Below are positions 1-8,271 of a stretch of DNA of 14,284 nt, piece by piece; position 1 is the stretch's first letter; each line of letters opens with the position of its first letter. Origin of the DNA: Pseudomonadota bacterium. GTDB taxonomy: Bacteria; Pseudomonadota; Gammaproteobacteria; Burkholderiales; SHXO01. The stretch lies in the NCBI GenBank assembly GCA_023430065.1, contig JAEZCG010000243.1, positions 1 to 14,284 on the forward strand. Reading direction: 5' to 3'. Position numbers and translations under genes: made by a program. The notes beneath the pieces are model-generated. The model ran no database searches. It was given only the letters and a program-made list of their open reading frames with translations, and was not told where the DNA came from.

Positions 1-1447
1 TGTCGGCGCCGGCGCCGTTGACGATCCGCCCGTCCTTCTTCAGCCGCACGGTCACCTCGCCCTGGGAATCGGTCCCGGACGTGATGCTGTTCACCGAATA
101 CAGCTGCAGCTGCGCGCCGCTGCCGACGATGGTCTCGATGGCCTTGAAGGTGGCATCCACCGGTCCGTCGCCCTGGGCCTCGGCGCGCTTCTCGGCGGCC
201 GCCTCGCCCACCACCACCTTCGCGAACGAGGCCTCGCCGGTCTCCGAGTGCGCCATCATCGACACCAGCTTGAAGTGCTCCTGCTCCATCGTGACGGCCT
301 CGTCCCCGACCAGCATCTGGATGTCCTCGTCGAAGATCTCGGACTTCTTGTCGGCCAGGTCCTTGAACTTGGCGAAGGCGACATTGATCGCCTCCTCGCT
401 CTCGAGCTCGACGCCCAGTTCCTTGAGACGCTGCTTGAAGGCATTGCGGCCGGAGAGCTTGCCGAGCACGAGCTTGTTGGTGCTCCAGCCCACATCCTCG
501 GCGCGCATGATCTCGTAGGTTTCCCGGCTCTTGATCACGCCGTCCTGGTGGATTCCCGACTCGTGCGCGAATGCGTTGGCACCGACGATTGCCTTGTTCG
601 GCTGCACCGGGAAGCCGGTGATGCTCGACACGAGCTTGCTCGCCGGCACGATCTGCGTGGCATCGATGCGCGTGTCGCAGGGGAAGTAGTCCTGGCGAGT
701 ACGCACCGCCATCACGATCTCCTCGAGCGACGCGTTACCCGCGCGCTCGCCCAGTCCATTCACTGTGCACTCCACCTGCCGCGCCCCGTTCATCACGGCC
801 GACAGGGAATTGGCCACTGCCAGTCCGAGGTCGTTGTGGCAATGCACCGACCACACCGCCTTGTCGGAACTCGGAATGCGCTCGCGCAACTGGCGAATGA
901 GCGTGCCGAACTGCTCCGGCATGGTGTAGCCGACGGTGTCGGGGACGTTGATGGTCGTGGCGCCCGCGGCGATGACGGCCTCGAGGATGCGGCACAGGAA
1001 CTCCGGCTCGGACCGCCCGGCATCCTCCGGCGAGAACTCGACGTCGTCGCGGAAGGATCTGGCGAGCTTGACTGCCCTCACCGCCTGCTCGACCACCTGG
1101 TCGGGCGACATGCGCAGCTTGCGCTCCATGTGGATCGGCGAGGTGGCGATGAAGGTATGGATACGCCCGGCGTTGGCATTACGCAAGGCCTCGCCGGCGC
1201 GCTTGACGTCGTGATCGTTGGCGCGCGCCAGGCCGCATACGATGCTGTCTTTGACGGCGTCGGCAATCGCCTTCACCGCCTCGAAATCGCCGTTGCTGGC
1301 AGCCGGGAAGCCCGCCTCGATCACGTCCACGCGCAGTCGCTCCAGCTGGCGCGCGATGCGCATCTTTTCCTCGCGAGTCATGGACGCGCCGGGGCTCTGT
1401 TCGCCGTCGCGCAGCGTGGTATCGAAGATGATCAAGCGGTCTTTCAT
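1..1447 (-). CDS. leuA: 2-isopropylmalate synthase, C-terminus cut off by window edge
   Basis: Catalyses the first committed step of leucine synthesis: acetyl-CoA plus 2-ketoisovalerate gives 2-isopropylmalate. The frame is open from the ATG at 1447 to the window edge, giving 482 codons; family members are about 510-515 residues, so roughly the last 30 are missing. Visible motifs are the [12 protein letters not shown] signature (residues 9-20, with metal-ligand Asp14), VHCHND (201-206, metal-binding His202 and His204) and NGLGERAGN (230-238). The C-terminal part (from about residue 390) is the LeuA allosteric dimer domain that binds leucine in this family. The start is supported by AGGAG seven bases upstream (1455-1459) and by the classic N-terminus [15 protein letters not shown]. 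It is the last gene of a minus-strand cluster, 254 bases after pssA, and that gap contains a leucine-rich small ORF that may regulate it. Confidence 0.97.
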   Translation of the reverse strand, partial: MKDRLIIFDTTLRDGEQSPGASMTREEKMRIARQLERLRVDVIEAGFPAASNGDFEAVKAIADAVKDSIVCGLARANDHDVKRAGEALRNANAGRIHTFIATSPIHMERKLRMSPDQVVEQAVRAVKLARSFRDDVEFSPEDAGRSEPEFLCRILEAVIAAGATTINVPDTVGYTMPEQFGTLIRQLRERIPSSDKAVWSVHCHNDLGLAVANSLSAVMNGARQVECTVNGLGERAGNASLEEIVMAVRTRQDYFPCDTRIDATQIVPASKLVSSITGFPVQPNKAIVGANAFAHESGIHQDGVIKSRETYEIMRAEDVGWSTNKLVLGKLSGRNAFKQRLKELGVELESEEAINVAFAKFKDLADKKSEIFDEDIQMLVGDEAVTMEQEHFKLVSMMAHSETGEASFAKVVVGEAAAEKRAEAQGDGPVDATFKAIETIVGSGAQLQLYSVNSITSGTDSQGEVTVRLKKDGRIVNGAGAD

Positions 1448-1518
1448 GTCTGCTCTCCTGATTTCGCCCTGGGTCGGGTGGAACGGTCACGGCCGACGGC
1501 GAACGCACGGGCGTCTAT

Positions 1519-1536
1519 CGGATCCTGCTGGATCCG
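1519..1536 (-). promoter_or_regulatory. Perfect hairpin in the leuA leader (possible attenuator element)
   Basis: A 7-bp perfect inverted repeat (CGGATCC / GGATCCG) with a 4-base loop lies between the leucine-rich small ORF and leuA. On the minus strand the loop and its flanks read CCAGCAG, the exact reverse complement of CTGCTGG in the leucine codons of the upstream small ORF (plus-strand 1600-1606). The hairpin and this long-range pairing exclude each other, as expected of an RNA switch. No U-tract follows, so it is not an ordinary intrinsic terminator. The structure is seen in the sequence; the regulatory role is inferred. Confidence 0.35.
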
Positions 1537-1567
1537 CCGGATACTGCCAAATTTCGGGGGGATCGTG

Positions 1568-1669
1568 TCAGTGCGCGCGGCCGCGCAGCAGCAGCCCGGC
1601 CAGCAGCGGGAGGCTGGTCGGCAGGAACGGGAAGGATCGACCTGCGTGCGACATGATGCGCAGGAACAT
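1568..1669 (-). CDS. Leucine-rich small ORF upstream of leuA (candidate leader peptide)
   Basis: A 33-codon ORF starts with ATG at 1669 and ends with TGA at 1570-1568. Eight of its residues are leucine, and six of those fall in the nine-residue stretch LPLLAGLLL (residues 20-28, bases 1586-1612), just before the end RGRAH. A second in-frame ATG at 1654 would give 28 residues. It sits 120 bases before leuA on the same strand, the expected place for a leucine leader peptide whose translation senses charged tRNA-Leu. The leucine codons are CTG and CTC, which are common in GC-rich genomes. Neither start has a good Shine-Dalgarno sequence, and no U-tract terminator is visible downstream, so this is not a textbook enteric attenuator. 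It could be a chance ORF; clustering of leucine in front of the leucine gene is the main argument for it. Confidence 0.45.
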   Translation of the reverse strand: MFLRIMSHAGRSFPFLPTSLPLLAGLLLRGRAH

Positions 1670-1693
1670 AACCGTCTTTTTTCGGCGGCGCAA
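1665..1693 (-). promoter_or_regulatory. leuA: Possible sigma70 promoter for the leuA leader
   Basis: On the minus strand TTGCGC (1693-1688) and TATGTT (1670-1665) are separated by 17 bases. The match is weak (3/6 and 4/6). If used, transcription would start near 1658, just before the internal ATG (1654) of the leucine-rich ORF, and would exclude the ATG at 1669. The -35 half overlaps the hairpin after pssA. leuA could equally be read through from pssA. Confidence 0.2.
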
Positions 1694-1701
1694 GAGCGCC
1701 G
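1686..1701 (-). terminator. GC hairpin immediately after the pssA stop codon
   Basis: CGGCGC and GCGCCG form a 6-bp perfect stem around a 4-base loop, starting at the first base after the pssA TGA. On the minus strand it is followed by an A-run, not a U-run; the T-run of the plus strand lies on the wrong side for a canonical terminator in either direction. It may pause polymerase or protect the 3' end, or be chance in GC-rich DNA. Confidence 0.25.
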
Positions 1702-2616
1702 TCAGGGGAGATCGGGTGGCCGCAGCTGGCTTTCGCGTGCCTCACGGCGGGCCTTCATCCTGCTGTACATCGCATGCACGTATCCGGATGCGGCATACAG
1801 CAGAAAGATGCTGAACAGCAGCTCCGGGACATTGTCGACCACCTGGGACAGCACGACCACCATCAGGACCAGCAGAACGACTGCGCTGAACGGCACGGGG
1901 CGCCGCAGGTTGATGTCCTTTCCGCTGTAGAACCGGACGTTGCTGACCATGGTCAGGCCGGCGAATACGGCGAGGCCCCACGCAACCCAGCGCATCTCGT
2001 CGATCCGATACGGCTCGAAGTCGAACGCCTCCATGGTCCAGACGAAGCCCGCGACCAGGCCGGCCGCGGCCGGGCTGGGTAGGCCCTGGAAGAAGCGCTT
2101 GTCCACCACGGCGACGTTGGTGTTGAAGCGCGCCAGGCGTAGGGCGGCGCAGGCGCAGTAGACGAAAGCGGCGACCCAGCCCATGCGGCCCATCCCCTTG
2201 AGGGCCCACTCGTACATGATCAGGGCGGGCGCGGCGCCGAACGCCACCATGTCGGACAGGCTGTCGTACTCGGCCCCGAACGGGCTTTGGGTGTGGGTGA
2301 GCCGGGCAACCCGGCCGTCCATGCCGTCGAACACCATGGCGAAAAAGATTGCGATGGCGGCCAGTTCGAAGCGCCCGTTCATGGCCTGGACGATGGCATA
2401 GAACCCGGCGAACAACGCCACCGTGGTGATGGCGTTGGGAAGCATGTAGATGCCGGTTCGCCGGAAGCGGCCGCGTTCGAGCCACTTGGGCCTGAGCTCG
2501 TTCTCGGCTTCGATCTCGTCCTCGAGGTCCCGCTTGTCTTGCTCGTCCATGCCCGCGATTGTATCCACCAGCGGGCGTCCCGTCCGGCGTCTGCGCTGCC
2601 TGTCGGCGAGGCTCAT
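1702..2616 (-). CDS. pssA: CDP-diacylglycerol--serine O-phosphatidyltransferase
   Basis: Inner-membrane enzyme that makes phosphatidylserine from CDP-diacylglycerol and serine, the precursor for phosphatidylethanolamine. With the first ATG it is 304 residues. It carries the complete CDP-alcohol phosphatidyltransferase signature: Asp97, Asp100-Gly101, Ala104-Arg105, Gly114, Asp118 and Asp122. Hydrophobic segments are evident at about 58-79, 85-97, 125-137, 147-160, 184-196, 210-225, 243-258 and 264-282, and the C-terminus is basic and cytoplasmic-looking. The ATG at 2616 lies 10 bases after the psd stop. A second in-frame ATG at 2550 (282 residues, beginning MDEQDKRDLED) is as likely; neither has a clear ribosome binding site. 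Direct coupling to psd, whose product uses its product, fits an operon. Confidence 0.95.
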   Translation of the reverse strand: MSLADRQRRRRTGRPLVDTIAGMDEQDKRDLEDEIEAENELRPKWLERGRFRRTGIYMLPNAITTVALFAGFYAIVQAMNGRFELAAIAIFFAMVFDGMDGRVARLTHTQSPFGAEYDSLSDMVAFGAAPALIMYEWALKGMGRMGWVAAFVYCACAALRLARFNTNVAVVDKRFFQGLPSPAAAGLVAGFVWTMEAFDFEPYRIDEMRWVAWGLAVFAGLTMVSNVRFYSGKDINLRRPVPFSAVVLLVLMVVVLSQVVDNVPELLFSIFLLYAASGYVHAMYSRMKARREARESQLRPPDLP

Positions 2617-2626
2617 CAGTCGACCG

Positions 2627-3274
2627 TCACGCGCGGGCGGCCAACTCCGCCACGACGCTGAGACCGGCGGTGGTCTTGTCGCCCACGCTCACGCGCGCGA
2701 CCGTGCCCACCGGCAGATAGAGGTCCACGCGTGATCCGAACCGGATGAAGCCGTAGCGCTGCCCGGCGGCGACATGGTCGCCCTCGCGCACATAACAGAG
2801 AATGCGGCGGGCGATCAGGCCGGCGATCTGCACGCACGTGACGTCGATGCCGTCGTCCGTTCGCAGGTGCAATGCCATGCGCTCATTCTCGGCGGACGCC
2901 TTGTCGAGCGCCGCGTTGACGAAGTTGCCGGCGTTGTACCAGGTCTTGACCACCGTTCCCGTGACCGGCGCCCGGTTCGAGTGCACGTTGAACACGTTCA
3001 TGAACACGCTGATCTTGAGCGCGTCCCGATCGAGATACGGATCGCGCGTCCGACCCACCACGATCACGCGCCCGTCCGCCGCCGACAGCACGCTGGGGTG
3101 CGAGCCGACGATGCTGCGCGAGGGGTCGCGGAAGAACTGCAGCACGAACACCAGCGCAATCCAGAACGGAATCGACCACCAGCCGAACAGCATGGTGGCC
3201 AGGAGCGCCACGCCCAAGGTGACCAGCACATGCGGCCACCCCTCACGGGCGATGATGGGATGCGAGTCGGGCAT
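2627..3274 (-). CDS. psd: Phosphatidylserine decarboxylase proenzyme (short form)
   Basis: Converts phosphatidylserine to phosphatidylethanolamine at the inner membrane. The protein is 215 residues, the usual length of the short PSD-A type rather than the roughly 320-residue E. coli form. A hydrophobic N-terminal stretch (about residues 14-48) anchors it. The self-cleavage site that creates the pyruvoyl cofactor is Gly180-Ser181 in the context [11 protein letters not shown], matching the GS junction of short-form enzymes. The conserved core [14 protein letters not shown] (residues 88-101) is present. The gene ends 10 bases before pssA and starts 192 bases after ilvC. No good Shine-Dalgarno is seen before the ATG, but the alignment-typical start ([13 protein letters not shown]) supports it. 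Confidence 0.95.
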   Translation of the reverse strand: MPDSHPIIAREGWPHVLVTLGVALLATMLFGWWSIPFWIALVFVLQFFRDPSRSIVGSHPSVLSAADGRVIVVGRTRDPYLDRDALKISVFMNVFNVHSNRAPVTGTVVKTWYNAGNFVNAALDKASAENERMALHLRTDDGIDVTCVQIAGLIARRILCYVREGDHVAAGQRYGFIRFGSRVDLYLPVGTVARVSVGDKTTAGLSVVAELAARA

Positions 3275-3389
3275 TCTGATGACGGAATTGGCTGCTGGGG
3301 GTCTGGCCGCTCATGGTTTGGACCGGGTCGACCGCGGGTTCGCACGGGCGAGATTCCGGGCCCATTCGGCTTGTCGCGCTGCACTCCCC

Positions 3390-3451
3390 GACCCGGTGAT
3401 AGCCGGGATGGGCACTGCTCTGCAAGTGGGAATCCCGGCGATCGCCGGGAT
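3390..3451. repeat. Pair of REP-like palindromes downstream of ilvC
   Basis: A perfect 20-bp palindrome occupies 3432-3451 (ATCCCGGCGATCGCCGGGAT). Beyond a mismatch on each side, two further bases pair. A diverged copy of the same dyad lies at 3390-3409, sharing the CCCGG and AGCCGGGAT arms, with 22 bases between the two. The pair lies in the 192-base gap after the ilvC stop and before psd. No T-run follows, so it is more likely a dispersed REP-type element that protects or punctuates the ilvC mRNA 3' end than a classical terminator. The rest of the gap shows no gene. Confidence 0.55.
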
Positions 3452-3466
3452 GCCCGCCGGCCGTGC

Positions 3467-5112
<1,646 letters not shown>

Positions 5113-5242
5113 GTTGCATGCTCTTCTTGTGCTGCGATGGATCGATGGCGGGCAGCGCAGTCGCCGTCCCGGGAAGGACCGGCGCCTTCCGTACCGCCCT
5201 TGTGGGGCGAACGGACCAGGGCGCGAACCGCCGCTAACGCTC

Positions 5243-5352
5243 CCTTCCCGCGAAGGAGGGTGCGGAGGGAAAGCGGTCACCCACCCCCTCCTGACCTCCC
5301 CTGAAGGGGGGAGGAAGCCTGAACCAGGCCGGCCCCCTCCGTTCCGGAGGGG
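5243..5352. repeat. Cluster of four C/G-rich hairpins between ilvB and ilvN
   Basis: Four small inverted repeats lie in 110 bases: 5243-5256 (CCTTC/GAAGG), 5295-5314 (CCTCCCC/GGGGAGG), 5317-5329 (GCCTG/CAGGC) and 5334-5352 (CCCCTCCG/CGGAGGGG, loop of three). The strongest begins nine bases after the ilvB stop codon. No U-tract follows any of them. The CCTCCCC...GGGGAGG unit looks like a hairpin repeat common between genes in Burkholderiales-type genomes, which is recollection and not a search. The rest of 5113-5361 shows no gene. Confidence 0.55.
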
Positions 5353-5361
5353 AGCAGGCCA

Positions 5362-7092
5362 TCACACGAGGATCATCTCCGACAGGCCTTTGCCGCCCGG
5401 TACCATCGGGAAGACGTTCTCGGTCTGGTCGGTGACGAAATCCAGGAACACCAGGTCGTTCTTGCGCTTGAACGCCTCACGCAAGGCAGGCTCGACGTCG
5501 CCCGGCTTCTCGATGCGCATGCCGACGTGGCCGTACGACTCGGCCAGCTTGACGAAGTCGGGCAGCGCATCCATGTACGACTCGGAGTAGCGGTTGCCGT
5601 GGAAGAACTCCTGCCACTGGCGCACCATGCCCATGTAGCGGTTGTTCAAGTTCACGATCTTGATCGGCAGCCGGTACTGCTTGGCGGTCGACAGCTCCTG
5701 GATGTTCATCTGGATGCTGGCCTCGCCGGTGATGCAGGCGACCTCGGCGTCCGGCAATGCGAGCTTGGCGCCGATCGCGTAGGGCAGGCCCACGCCCATC
5801 GTTCCCAGCCCCCCGGAGTTGAGCCAGCGGCGTGGCCGGTCGAACTTGTAGAACTGCGCCGCCCACATCTGGTGCTGCCCGACGTCCGAGGTCAGGATCA
5901 GTTCGCCGTTGGTGACCTCGTAGAGTTTCTCCACCACGAACTGCGGCTTGATGATCGACGCGCCACGGTCGAAGCGCAGGCAGTCGCGCTGCCGCCACTG
6001 ATCGATCTGCGCCCACCACTCCTTCAGCGCCACCGCATCGGGCCGCTCCTTGAGCGAGCCCAGGTGGCGCAGCATCTCCTGCAGCACCTCTCGCACGTCC
6101 CCGACGATGGGCACGTCGACCTTGACCCGCTTGGAGATCGACGAGGGGTCGATGTCCACGTGGATGATCTGGCGCTGTTCCTGGTTGAAGTGCTTGGGAT
6201 TGCCGATCACGCGGTCGTCGAAGCGCGCACCGATGGCGAGCAGCACGTCGCAGTGCTGCATGGCCATGTTCGCCTCGTAGGTCCCGTGCATGCCCAGCAT
6301 GCCGACGAACTGCCGGTCGTTCGCCGGATAGGCGCCTAGGCCCATCAGCGTGTTGGTGCACGGATAGCCCAGATCGCGCACCAGTTCGATCAACTCCTTG
6401 GACGCGTCCGCGAGGACGACCCCGCCGCCCGTGTAGATCATCGGCCGCTTGGCGTGCAGCAGCAGCTGGACGGCCTTCTTGATCTGGCCGGCGTGCCCCT
6501 TCACCACCGGGTTGTAGGAGCGCATCGCAACGCCGTCGGGGTAGTGAAAACCGGTCTTCGCCTGCTGCACGTCCTTGGGGATGTCGACCAGAACCGGGCC
6601 GGGGCGACCGCTGGCGGCGATGTAGAACGCTTTCTTGATCGTCATCGCCAGATCGCGTACGTCCTTGACCAGGAAGTTATGCTTCACGCAGGGACGCGTG
6701 ATGCCGACGGTGTCGACTTCCTGAAAGGCGTCCTGGCCGATGGCGTGGGTGGGGACCTGCCCGCTGATGATCACCTGCGGGATGGAATCCATGTATGCCG
6801 TGGCGATGCCGGTGACGGCGTTGGTCAGGCCGGGTCCGGACGTCACCATGACGACGCCGACCCTGCCGGTGGCGCGCGCATAGCCTTCGGCTGCGTGGAC
6901 GGCGGCCTGCTCGTGCCGGACCAGGACGTGCTTGACCTTGTCCTGCTTGAACATCTCGTCGTAGATCGGGAGGATCGCACCGCCGGGGTAGCCGAAGACG
7001 AACGGCACCTTCTCTTCCTGCAGGCAACGGACGGTGATTTCGGCGCCGGTGAGTTCGGCCTGCGAACTCACGCCGGGGGTGGTCATTTCCAT
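5362..7092 (-). CDS. ilvB: Acetolactate synthase large (catalytic) subunit, IlvI-like
   Basis: Thiamine-diphosphate enzyme that condenses two pyruvates to acetolactate, or pyruvate with 2-ketobutyrate. It is 576 residues with the usual three domains: N-terminal PYR domain with catalytic Glu61 in RHEQAA, a central FAD-binding domain (about 200-340), and a C-terminal ThDP-binding domain. The GDG...NN cofactor motif reads GEAS at 456-459 and NLNN at 481-484. Glu for Asp is common in related enzymes, but Ala458 in place of the third-position Gly is unusual. VRQWQEFF (490-497) and the C-terminal VPGGKGLSEM are typical. The start at 7092 is well supported by AAGGAT eight bases upstream (7106-7101); a second ATG lies two codons on. 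It heads the ilvBNC genes and has its own promoter. Confidence 0.97.
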   Translation of the reverse strand: MEMTTPGVSSQAELTGAEITVRCLQEEKVPFVFGYPGGAILPIYDEMFKQDKVKHVLVRHEQAAVHAAEGYARATGRVGVVMVTSGPGLTNAVTGIATAYMDSIPQVIISGQVPTHAIGQDAFQEVDTVGITRPCVKHNFLVKDVRDLAMTIKKAFYIAASGRPGPVLVDIPKDVQQAKTGFHYPDGVAMRSYNPVVKGHAGQIKKAVQLLLHAKRPMIYTGGGVVLADASKELIELVRDLGYPCTNTLMGLGAYPANDRQFVGMLGMHGTYEANMAMQHCDVLLAIGARFDDRVIGNPKHFNQEQRQIIHVDIDPSSISKRVKVDVPIVGDVREVLQEMLRHLGSLKERPDAVALKEWWAQIDQWRQRDCLRFDRGASIIKPQFVVEKLYEVTNGELILTSDVGQHQMWAAQFYKFDRPRRWLNSGGLGTMGVGLPYAIGAKLALPDAEVACITGEASIQMNIQELSTAKQYRLPIKIVNLNNRYMGMVRQWQEFFHGNRYSESYMDALPDFVKLAESYGHVGMRIEKPGDVEPALREAFKRKNDLVFLDFVTDQTENVFPMVPGGKGLSEMILV

Positions 7093-7142
7093 GTGCGTCG
7101 ATCCTTGCGATCGTGGACGGGTCCCTCATGGGGTCTCGGTCC

Positions 7143-7190
7143 CCTGGGCTGCGCGACGGCCACCGGCCGATCGCTTCCTCCGAGCCCAGG
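7143..7190 (-). promoter_or_regulatory. ilvB: Structured 5' leader of ilvB
   Basis: CCTGGGCT (7143-7150) and AGCCCAGG (7183-7190) are a perfect 8-bp inverted repeat. Inside lies a second stem, CGGCC-ACC-GGCCG, extended by GCGA/TCGC with one bulged base. It is in the roughly 118-base untranslated region between the predicted ilvB transcription start and its ribosome binding site. I find no valine-, leucine- or isoleucine-rich leader ORF here, so peptide-based attenuation of the enteric type is not supported. The fold is visible; any function is inferred. Confidence 0.4.
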
Positions 7191-7217
7191 CTCGAAGGGC
7201 GCACACGGGAACCGGAG

Positions 7218-7246
7218 AAGATACCTTCCCGCCCGATGCCGGTCAA
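7218..7246 (-). promoter_or_regulatory. ilvB: Sigma70-type promoter for ilvB
   Basis: On the minus strand, TTGACC (7246-7241) and TATCTT (7223-7218) are separated by exactly 17 bases, with 5/6 and 4/6 matches to the consensus. Transcription would begin near 7211, leaving a leader of about 118 bases before the ATG. It lies in the 213-base gap after the upstream phosphatase gene, so the ilv genes form their own transcription unit. Confidence 0.65.
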
Positions 7247-7305
7247 CAAACGATGGAGTAAGAGGGGTTTATGGCACCCGTCGGGATAGCGAACCGCCCG
7301 TGCGC

Positions 7306-8127
7306 TCAGAGCTGAGCGCGAATCCAGTCACGCCACTGCACGAACACGGCAGGGTCCAGACCGGCGATGACCGAGCGCAGCCAAAGATCGTCGGTCCAGA
7401 AGTCGTCGCAGGTCAGCGAACACACACTGCCGCCGGCCTCCTCGAAGATCAACGATCCGGCCGCATAGTCCCAGAGCTTCTGGCCGCCGTGCAGGTAGAG
7501 GTCGAAGCGACCGGCGGCCGCGTAGCACCAGTCCAGCGTCCCGGCTCCGAAGTTGCGCTGCGACGAGTAAGGCGGCTGGGAGGCCAGCAGGCAGGCAAGC
7601 TTGGGCGCGAGGCGTTTGAAGTCGATGCCGGCAATGGAATGCCGCAGGGTGGCGGCGGGCGCCCGCAGAGGCAGGGCCTGGCCGTTCATCGTGGCCCCGC
7701 GCCCGCGCTGCGCGCTGAATACCTCCTGGGACAGGGGGTCGTACACGACCGCCAGATCGCTCCGTCCGCCCCGCAGCAGGGCGACCGAGACGGCGAAATA
7801 GGGAAGCCCGTTGACGAAGTTCGAGGTGCCGTCGATCGGATCGACGCACCAGATGCCAGCGTCGCCGTCGATCCACAGCTCGCCCTGGCGCTCGGCGCTC
7901 ATCTCCTCGCCCATCACCGGCACGTCATGGATGCGCCGCAGCGCCTCGACCAGCGCGGACTGGGCGACGAGGTCCGCCTCCGTCAACAGGCTGCCATCGG
8001 ACTTGCGCTCGTGCCTCACACGCTGGAAGCGCGGCATGATCTCCTCGGCCGCCACCTGGCGCACGGCATCCGCCACCCGCTCCAGCATGAGCGGGTCCAG
8101 TGTCGAACCGGTCTGCATCGTCGTCAT
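7306..8127 (-). CDS. Inositol-monophosphatase-family phosphatase
   Basis: Mg-dependent phosphomonoesterase of 273 residues. All family motifs are present: TEAD (49-52), GEE (73-75, metal-ligand Glu74), DPIDGT (96-101, metal-ligand Asp96 and Asp99) and WDYAAGSLIFEEAGG (219-233, with Asp220). The substrate cannot be told from sequence: myo-inositol phosphate, histidinol phosphate (HisN-like) or another small phosphate are possible, and no his genes are nearby. The frame is open to 8382, but that would overlap the divergent rsmE. The ATG at 8127 has a GCAGG about ten bases upstream; another ATG lies three codons on. It transcribes toward ilvB but is separated from it by 213 bases with a promoter. 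Confidence 0.9.
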   Translation of the reverse strand: MTTMQTGSTLDPLMLERVADAVRQVAAEEIMPRFQRVRHERKSDGSLLTEADLVAQSALVEALRRIHDVPVMGEEMSAERQGELWIDGDAGIWCVDPIDGTSNFVNGLPYFAVSVALLRGGRSDLAVVYDPLSQEVFSAQRGRGATMNGQALPLRAPAATLRHSIAGIDFKRLAPKLACLLASQPPYSSQRNFGAGTLDWCYAAAGRFDLYLHGGQKLWDYAAGSLIFEEAGGSVCSLTCDDFWTDDLWLRSVIAGLDPAVFVQWRDWIRAQL

Positions 8128-8194
8128 TATCGCGTGCCTGCGAGCTCGGCGTGCCCGGCGATCCTCCAGATGGCGTCGGCCCAGCCGGGTGCAA

Positions 8195-8212
8195 GGCATG
8201 TGCCACCATGCC
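8195..8212. repeat. Small inverted repeat in the divergent rsmE/phosphatase gap
   Basis: GGCATG and CATGCC form a 6-bp perfect stem around six bases, in the 144-base gap between two divergent genes. It could be an operator, or chance. Apart from the rsmE promoter candidate nothing else stands out in the gap. Confidence 0.2.
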
Positions 8213-8236
8213 GCAACGGCCGGACCCGGTTTTCGG

Positions 8237-8265
8237 CTGACGGGCTCCGGCACGAGTGGCAGAAT
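8237..8265 (+). promoter_or_regulatory. rsmE: Candidate promoter giving a leaderless rsmE mRNA
   Basis: CTGACG (8237-8242) and CAGAAT (8260-8265) are spaced by 17 bases, each matching four of six consensus positions. The expected start of transcription is about 8272, the A of the rsmE ATG. There is no good Shine-Dalgarno sequence, which agrees with a leaderless transcript. Confidence 0.4.
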
Positions 8266-8271
8266 CGTGCG

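Noticed and set aside
248..1930. 560-codon plus-strand ORF antisense to leuA and the end of pssA
   Set aside because: It mirrors the leuA frame in GC-rich DNA, resembles no known family, and crosses two clear genes and their gap.
3370..3427. Possible promoter for psd (TTGCAG with TATCAC at 18 bases, minus strand)
   Set aside because: Matches are only 3/6 and 4/6, spacing is not ideal, and it overlaps the palindromic repeats.
7093..7211. Branched-chain leader peptide in front of ilvB
   Set aside because: The short frames in the leader (for example from the GTG near 7204 or the ATG at 7129) have no cluster of Leu, Val or Ile codons.
6454..8271. Long in-frame upstream extension of rsmE (total 860 codons)
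   Set aside because: The extension is antisense to ilvB and the phosphatase gene and has no recognisable domain; only the last 254 codons are RsmE.
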